A stretch of DNA of 64,000 bases from Cryptomeria japonica (Eukaryota; Streptophyta; Pinopsida; Cupressales; Cupressaceae). The DNA is taken from assembly GCF_030272615.1 (NCBI RefSeq), contig NC_081406.1, positions 247,807,218 through 247,871,217 of the forward strand, read 5' to 3'. The notes under the pieces were generated by a model. That model had not been told where the DNA came from. It did not search any database and was given only the letters and a program-made list of their open reading frames with translations. Made by a program: the position numbers and the translations under genes. Of the stretch, positions 57,621 to 64,000 are shown one piece after another; within the stretch, counting starts at the first letter, position 1, and every line of letters starts with the position of its first letter.

Positions 57621-58940
57621 AATATCACTATCTATTTATTTTTTTAAACATCACGAGGGTAAGAAAATTTCCCTAAATGATAAGTCTAACCAATTAACCA
57701 TGCATCTATTGATATTTTAATACCACATTATTTTCTATATAAATGTTTTAAAATATCCAAACAACTTAAATTTTTGGTAACTATTTTAAAATTAATAAGA
57801 TTGAAAATTTTCGATTAAAAAGTTATTTAAAATTACATTCATTGAATATTTTACAGAATTTGCATGCACATCATATTTCATATTCTTAATATATATTATT
57901 TGTTTATATACTTATATAAGCTTAAACTAAATTTATCAAAATGAATTTTAAAAATTTCACAAACCAAAATCTATCTATAAAATATGTTTTGATTATAAGA
58001 GTTAGTTGTACACAAGTTTTGAATAAAATAGCATGGTTCTAAGAATAAATAATTTTAAGGATAAATATTAGAAGTACAATATGGTTATTAGTATGGTCAC
58101 AATACAACTTATTCTAAATAGCTGCATATGATTATCAATAATGTATTCTTTCATATTGATATCAAACTATACACTACATCTATATTTATCAATAAACGGA
58201 TGATACATATGTTCTAAAAATTACATATCATATATGTGTATTTGTAATGTATATGAGCATTTCAATTGTATTTAACATGTTTTGTAATAATTAGATTTTA
58301 AATATTCATTGATTTAATTTGTTGACACATATCATTACGTAGAAAGACAAAAATATACATACAAATAATAAATGACAATAAAAAATATGAAACAATTTAT
58401 TATTACCTAATTAAAATATTAAAATTATAAATAATTTACATCTAAAAATAAATCTCTAATACATTATTTATTAATTAAAATTTTAAACATATCCACATAA
58501 TAAACAATGTGCCTGCTAGCATATGAACTACCTATAAATACGAAGAAAATATCAATAGATACAAATATTTATAAGCCTATTTACCCAATACTATAGAGAA
58601 TCGTCTTATTCCAAAATTTTTTTTGCCCATTTATCCAATACTATAGAGAATCGTCTTATTCAAAAAAAATTGTAGTGCCAAACCAATAGACCGGCATATC
58701 CAACCATCTACTTACACTTAAAAGATATTAGAACTACAAATTTATTTCTAAATCTGATGAAGACTACCACTAATTTTTTTATTTGAATAATTCATTACAT
58801 TGTGCAAAATAGAGAACATAGGTACTAATTCTATAGTTTTCCATGATCTAGCAAAGAAATACAACTAATTAAAGCATAATATGGAGGCGGTGCCCCGACT
58901 ATCTACCTAGTATAAAACAGACAAAACAAACATTATAAAA
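57621..58940. other. AT-rich intergenic DNA
   Basis: No gene. A short tandem duplication (CCAATACTATAGAGAATCG words) lies at 58582-58672. Confidence 0.5.
58582..58672. repeat. Two-copy tandem duplication of about 45 bp
   Basis: Both copies contain CCAATACTATAGAGAATCG followed by TCTTATTC and an A-run. Confidence 0.85.
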
Positions 58941-58944
58941 TTTG

Positions 58945-59045
58945 GCAGCCTATCCAGGTCCAATGTTCTTGTACTCCCCATGGTATAGTCTTCTTGTACT
59001 CCCCATGGTATAGTCTTCTTGTACTCCCCATGGTATAATGTCCTT
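58945..59045 (-). pseudogene. PME gene fragment with a triplicated 25-bp segment
   Basis: TCCAGGTCCAATGTTCTTG at 58954-58972 matches TCCAGGTCCAGTATTCTTG in PME exon 2 (near 60018). The following TTCTTGTACTCCCCATGGTA unit occurs three times with a period of exactly 25 bp (starts 58966, 58991 and 59016). On the minus strand this corresponds to the YYGEYKNTGPG part of PME. Because 25 is not a multiple of three the frame is lost. Confidence 0.75.
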
Positions 59046-59059
59046 AAATGTAATTTATA

Positions 59060-59285
59060 GATGGTACACTAAGTTAAAATAATCATCATTGAAATAGTTT
59101 CATTATCATAAAATATTTTTATGATATAATATACAAATGTGCCACTATTTTCAAACATATTGTACTACCAAAATGATTGAAAATAAAATTAGATTCTTAA
59201 GTTTATTTATCAACCATCATCAAGATGGTTATCATCTTTATATTATATATTTAAGAGATCTAGAGATAAAATATCTAAATATTGT
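59060..59285. repeat. Dispersed repeat, copy 2
   Basis: Counterpart of 57395-57620; lies directly beyond the PME fragment. Confidence 0.65.
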
Positions 59286-59307
59286 AGTAGATAATAGGAA
59301 ATCATCA

Positions 59308-59830
59308 TGAAGCCGTAGTCTTAAGAAAACTGCTAGGAGGCAGCCAACCACACAAAAATATTGAATGAGATGCAAGAAGAAATGATTGTTTGATTGATAT
59401 TTTACAGTCTACAATAGCCTGCTTATATAAGTAAGATGCTAGAGAATGGAGACCATAGAAAGAGACGTGTCCCAATCATATGCAGGAATAGATAGGGTAG
59501 GTAAGAGACAACTATTGACAACTACCCTAGTGCAAATATTAATGCACTTAAGAAATCTGCAACACAATTAAGAAAATATGTCTTTTACTCAAGTTAAATT
59601 TTAGTAAATGTAAATAGATTAAACTATTTATTCTAACACCTTTCTTTAAGTGCAACTTAAAAAGAAGAATAATTATGCAAATGATGAAATACTAATATGA
59701 GAGTGCAATATGTTAGATACCTATATAAAACTAATCATGCAACTAATCTCTTACAAAGAGAGAAAAGGAAAACACTCCATGAGACAAAACTCCTCTCAAA
59801 AAAAGATGGAGATTATGTACAAATGAAAGA
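59308..59830 (-). mobile_element. Truncated non-coding LTR element at the PME 3-prime end
   Basis: An LTR-like segment (about 59308-59638, ending TTCTAACA, with a TTATATAAG box near 59413) is followed by CTTTAAGTGCAACTTAA and an internal block matching 36640-36830 (for example ACTAATCATGCAACTAATCTC and GAGACAAAACTCCTCTC-type words). It breaks off near 59830, about 40 bp from the PME stop codon. Same family as the elements at 19652-22938 and 36331-43582. The start is estimated. Confidence 0.7.
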
Positions 59831-59867
59831 TGAAGAAAAGTATAAAGTTTGGAGCAACTTATTAGTT

Positions 59868-61856
59868 TCAATCTATCAATCCGTCGATGTACTTAACACC
59901 GGTGGATTTCAGCCATTGGTTGCCATTTATAAATTTAGCTACTGTAAATTTACTAGCCTCCTTAGGGCTTTTGATAACATGATACCCAGGCCATGCTACT
60001 CGCTTCCCTGTTCCCGATCCAGGTCCAGTATTCTTGTACTCCCCATAGTACAAGGTTTTAAAATTGGTATTCTCGTCCCACTTGTACCAGCCAGCTGGAT
60101 TAATGAGATCGTCCAAATAAGATTCCATGTATACAGTTCGAGAGTATTTCTTCCATGGCCTTCCCAGGTATGCTGGGAATAAGCTCTTGACGGGACGAAG
60201 GTCCGAATCTGCTGTGATGGTGCAGTTGTGAATGACGATCCCTGTGTCTTCGGTGTCGTACAATCTCGATTGTGCGGTTATTTGAATCTTTTGATTTTTC
60301 ATTGGTTCTCTTGCAAGCATAGTGCATCTCTGGAATACAACTTCAGCATTGCCACATAAGAAGTCCACAGTACCTGAAATCTTGCATTCCCTGTAAAATT
60401 GACGAATTGTATGTGTGTAGAGTGTGTCTTGATATCCTACCATCTTGCAACGGTAGAAGACTGATTGGTGTGATTGAACTCGAAGAGCTACTGCTTGATG
60501 CTTCTCTCTATCGGCAGTGTTGAAGAATGCCATATCTTGGGCCATGAACCCCTCTCCCACCACAGCTGCATTTCACAAAACACAAGTCATCTCTGTTGCT
60601 TTACTCAAGCAAAATAATGATGTTCCAACACTCTCTACTCAATAAATGATTTGCAGAGAAGCACACACTAAAATAAGGCTTAACATCTATTACCCTAAAC
60701 GACTTGTAAAGTAAAACAATAAATGAAGGCATCCTTAATAAAAGTAGGGAAATCATCAGTATTTTGTATTCGGTACTGACCGAATGTAGCAGTCTCGTAA
60801 GTGGTGTAATTAGAGCCGTTGCTTCCGCTCCCTGTCACAATTGTATGGTCCGTGCCTTCCCCTATTAGCATTATATTCGTCTTCCACTTCCCCACATCAA
60901 CATGCTCCTTATAAGTGCCCTTTTTCACCTTGATCACGTACCTCTTCTTGCTATTATTTGGAGCCTTTTTAATGGCTTCCGTGATAGTTGTGAAGTTACC
61001 AGACCCATCAGCAGCCACCACCACATGCACCTTCATGTCATTTACAGAGTTTCGCAGTATTCTCCGATCTGCAGCAGAAACCCACCATGGAAACCCTTCC
61101 TTGATGGGCTCAGAAGGAAGTGCAAGCTTGTCCTCCCAATTGGACTTGGTTTTCACAAGTATGGCCAGACAATTACTGGTGAATATTTTCACTCTCTCCA
61201 CATTTTTCAGCAGCCCAGCCTCTCGTTTTCCATGAGACGTATCCTGAATTCCGTCTTTGCACGTTTCCATGTTAGTGATGGCCGCACTGAGGAAAGTCAC
61301 TGCATCGCTGTGCTCCCTTGCCTTCATTTCATCCCTTTCCAATAGGGATAGCGACCTACTAAGATGGTCTTTGGTAAGGTCGATGAGCTCCACAGTCCAC
61401 ACAATCCCCAACAGCCATTTTTATAGTGCGATTGTTGGGTTGTTTAAACAAAGCGGAAGCCTGAACAAAAGCATTGTTTGCTTCTTTCGTGGCCACCCTG
61501 ATTGCAATGTGAAGCACCTTCTTCGTAGCATGGCGAGAGGAGGTGGTAAAATATGGAGACAGACTAGCTATGCAGTTTTCTGGGTAATGAGTAAGGCTAA
61601 AGAAACTTTCTATCCCAGCAGCGTCCTCCAATTCTTGGGCTGGCACACTCCCTTCTCTGAGTGCATTGATTCCAATGGGTGCACAAATAATCATCGCCAC
61701 CATAACGATGGAAGCCACAGTGACACGTTTTGTAGCGCTCTTTGTCCTCGACAAAAACTTTTGCTTTGCAATTGCATCCCCAGATATTTGAATCAGGGAA
61801 CCCATATTCTTCATTCTGAGGCAGATCTCTCTAATCTTTTCTAAGCAATCAAACAT
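59868..61856 (-). pseudogene. Type I pectin methylesterase (PMEI-PME), 7-bp frameshift
   Basis: The enzyme removes methyl esters from homogalacturonan in the cell wall. Exon 1 is 61856-60781 and exon 2 is 60565-59868; minus 7 bp they total 588 codons plus stop, normal for type I PME. In order: cytosolic start; membrane/signal segment at residues 45-63; PME-inhibitor pro-domain at about 80-245 (Cys in THYPENC); processing motif RRIL near 263; catalytic domain from about 274. Catalytic residues are present: Gln in QAVAL, Asp in QDTLY, Asp in GTVDF, Arg in LGRPW. GTVDFLCG differs from the common GTVDFIFG. In exon 1, TCCACA occurs twice 7 bp apart (61389-61401), shifting the frame after residue 152 (stop 61359), while the downstream frame stays intact. 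So it is either a recent pseudogene or allele, or a sequence error. Confidence 0.9.
60566..60780 (-). other. PME intron (215 bp)
   Basis: Donor GTCAGT follows exon 1 at the ATF-G junction and acceptor TGCAG precedes CTGTGGTGGGAG. The codon split is after the first base (Ala), at the intron position common to plant PMEs just before the VVGEGF motif. Confidence 0.9.
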
Positions 61857-61950
61857 TAAAATCTAAAGGAGAAGCACAGAATACCTTATATCTGCAAGTC
61901 AATAGAAGCAGAGAGATATACATGACTGATAATTAGTGATATGCATGGAC

Positions 61951-61960
61951 ATATATATAG
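61951..61960 (-). promoter_or_regulatory. Putative PME TATA box
   Basis: CTATATATAT on the minus strand, about 95 nt upstream of the first ATG at 61856. The spacing suits a short 5-prime leader. Confidence 0.5.
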
Positions 61961-62480
61961 TGACGGGATATGTTTTCTTCCTAGTCCTTACCTTACTACT
62001 TTGATTCGAATTTTGTCAAGCTAGAATATAATATAAAATTTTAAAAGCATCACTGTCGGTCGATCAATTGTATAGCATACAAGTAGTCAGCTATATTCGC
62101 GATTGTTTTGAAGCCTCTCGGCGCTATGATCGAATTTCCCCAGAAGATTTCACGCCATTTCATGTTATTTGTTCTTTTCTCTGGGTAGCTTAGCTACCAT
62201 AAGTTCATAGTTTGCAGAATATACAATCTGCATGATCCAATGGTAGACTCATCACTGAGTGGAAAGTTGATTGCCGTAGCCGATGAAAAGATTCTCACTC
62301 AGGAAACTTCCACTTTCTTCACGCATATCGTAAATATCAACTGCAAAATTACGTTCAGTGCTTGCCTAGGTATGCTTTTAGTCCATAAGATACTTTACAT
62401 AATTTAAACGTTCTTTGTTGTTTTTTGTCATAGGAACTTGAGCGGCCTAGATGTTTATCCCAAGAGATGGAGCGTCTCAA
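61961..62480. other. PME upstream region
   Basis: No other gene recognised; may contain promoter elements. Confidence 0.4.
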
Positions 62481-62494
62481 GTTGAAGCAAGGAA

Positions 62495-63275
62495 AATGAA
62501 GCGAGTTGCATATAAACAAAGGTTCTAAAGATTTAGAGCAGTAGAATGGACGACGAATAGCCCAATAATAATCTACAAGTAGGAAATTCATTGAACAAGG
62601 CAAGGTTCTCACAACCCGTGGCTTTGATGCTTTCAGACAACACACCCAAGATCGAGGCATACTAGGATTTTACATCCATTCAAAGTAACACGTTCTTCTC
62701 GAAATTTTCACTTTCATAGATTATAGCTATATGAAGCAAGTTGCATGTATATAAAGCCTCTATGAATTTAGAACAGTTGGAGGGATTGTGCATTCCATGA
62801 AGGACGATGAATAGCCCAATAATCATCTAGAAATAGGAAATTCATTTGAGCAAGGTGAGACTGTCACAACCCGTGTCTTTGATGCTTCAATACAACACAC
62901 CCAAGATCGAGGAATACTAGGGTTTGCATCGATTAAGGTAAGACGTTCTTTTCGGAATTTTCACTTTCATAGATTATAGCTATATGAGGCAAGTTGCATA
63001 TAAAGAAAGCCTCTAACAATTTAGAACAGTTGAATGGACTCTGCATTGCATATTAAAGGACGATGTCTTTGGCTTTTGCACATTGAGCATGGTATTATTT
63101 AGCATAGCCCAATAATCATCTATACCCAAGAAATCCATAGGCTACGGCTACATTGTCCTCGGGTTTTTCACTTTGAGCAAGGCAACACCTTCACAACTCG
63201 TGACTTAATTCTTCGACACAACGCACTCAAGACCTAGGCATATTAGGGTTTGTATCCATTTCAGAGAAGATGCTT
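62495..63275. repeat. Three diverged tandem units of about 235-285 bp
   Basis: Units begin near 62497, 62731 and 62985 with GAAGCAAGTTGCAT-like words. They share AATAGCCCAATAATCATCTA, AGGAAATTCATT, CACAACCCGTG, ACACACCCAAGATCGAGG and TTTTCACTTTCATAGATTAT. The third carries an extra insertion around 63065-63160. Confidence 0.85.
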
Positions 63276-63302
63276 AATTTATTAAAAATATGAAGATACA
63301 TT

Positions 63303-63580
63303 AGAAATCACAATTGCATTTACGCTCTAATTACATTGGGAAGTGGATGTGTGGTAGTGTAATCAATCAAAGATGTTTTCGTTGGTTAAGAATTTTCTAC
63401 ATATTTCAATGTAGATATGTAAAGTGAATTTGAGTTTACATAGAAATCACAATTGCATTTACGCTCTAATTACATTGGGAAGTGGATGTGTGGTAGTGTA
63501 ATCAATCAAAGATGTTTTCGTTGGTTAAGAATTTTCTACATATTTCAATGTAGACATGTAAAGTGAATTTGAGTTTACAT
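63303..63580. repeat. 139-bp near-exact tandem duplication
   Basis: 63303-63441 and 63442-63580 are direct copies differing at about one base (AGATATG versus AGACATG). Confidence 0.93.
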
Positions 63581-64000
63581 AGTTTTGATAAATGATAATT
63601 TTGATGCACTTCCATAAAGAAACTAAGAATTCAAATTCAGTGACATAGGATTCAAATAGGATTCAAATGGTCTCTATGAGCTGCATCACAAATGGGAAAA
63701 AACACTTAAAAATTTGTTTAAAAATTAAAAAAACAATAGTTCTGATTTGAAAATATATGAATTTAGTTTTTACATAGACAAATTACCTTACATAATAATA
63801 GTTTTTTAATTAATTTATCAAGTCACATTTACGTAAGGATATCTTAGATCTTAGATTATATTATGTCATACATGTTGTTTCCTACTAACTACTATGGCCA
63901 TGATAAAGGACAAGGATAGATTAATTCGAGTGAAGTTTAAACATTGTGTCTTATATTGCTTTGAGGAATTGGCATTCCATAGTATGGTATATTTTGTGAA
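63581..64000. other. AT-rich intergenic DNA
   Basis: No feature recognised up to the window end. Confidence 0.5.

Noticed and set aside
60902-61844. Long plus-strand frames (147, 106 and 195 codons) over the PME gene
   Set aside because: Shadows of the minus-strand PME coding sequence.

Overview
This window looks like a repeat-dense nuclear segment from a seed plant. A gymnosperm or conifer is my best guess, but that is inference. The DNA is AT-rich, nearly all recognisable coding matter belongs to decayed LTR and non-LTR retrotransposons, and there is a 1.8 kb block of degenerate telomere-like CCCTAA sequence. Only one host gene is clear: a two-exon type I pectin methylesterase (PME) on the minus strand at the right end (61856 to 59868). 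It carries a 7-bp near-duplication that breaks its reading frame.

Left to right: 1-7.6 kb is AT-rich with two remnants of a coiled-coil retroposon, a 36-bp palindromic minisatellite and TA/TG tracts. 7673-15375 is a full-length Ty3/gypsy element with 1.5 kb LTRs, a GTTTG target-site duplication (TSD), a tRNA-iMet primer site, gag, and a pol that stays in one frame but is peppered with stop codons, mostly TAG. 17.2-19.1 kb is a deleted copia element. 19652-22938 is a minus-strand non-coding LTR element with an extra LTR in tandem. 26.2-28.05 kb is the telomere-like block, with an internal duplication of about 0.62-0.66 kb. 28969-31393 is a small copia derivative encoding a G-patch. Then come a LINE RNase H fragment (31.9-32.7 kb) and an 800-bp coiled-coil retroposon with a 9-bp TSD (34.0-34.8 kb).

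36331-43582 is a non-autonomous LTR element into which a second LTR element (38678-43497) has inserted. Both TSDs (CTTTA and AAAAT) are intact. 47.2-48.9 kb is a minus-strand copia gag-protease-integrase remnant. 49409-56081 is a minus-strand LTR element with TSD AATTC. It retains a coiled-coil and zinc-knuckle part of gag, has no visible pol, and instead carries a decayed frame of about 1,095 codons of unknown function. This is the most intriguing object in the window.

The PME region at 59-62 kb is hemmed in by a truncated LTR relic just past its stop codon, a small PME-derived fragment 0.9 kb further on, and tandem repeats upstream. The retrotransposons form families: three loci share one non-coding LTR architecture, three loci share the coiled-coil retroposon, and two unrelated LTR elements both encode a G-patch. 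No CRISPR array, operon or tRNA/rRNA gene was seen.
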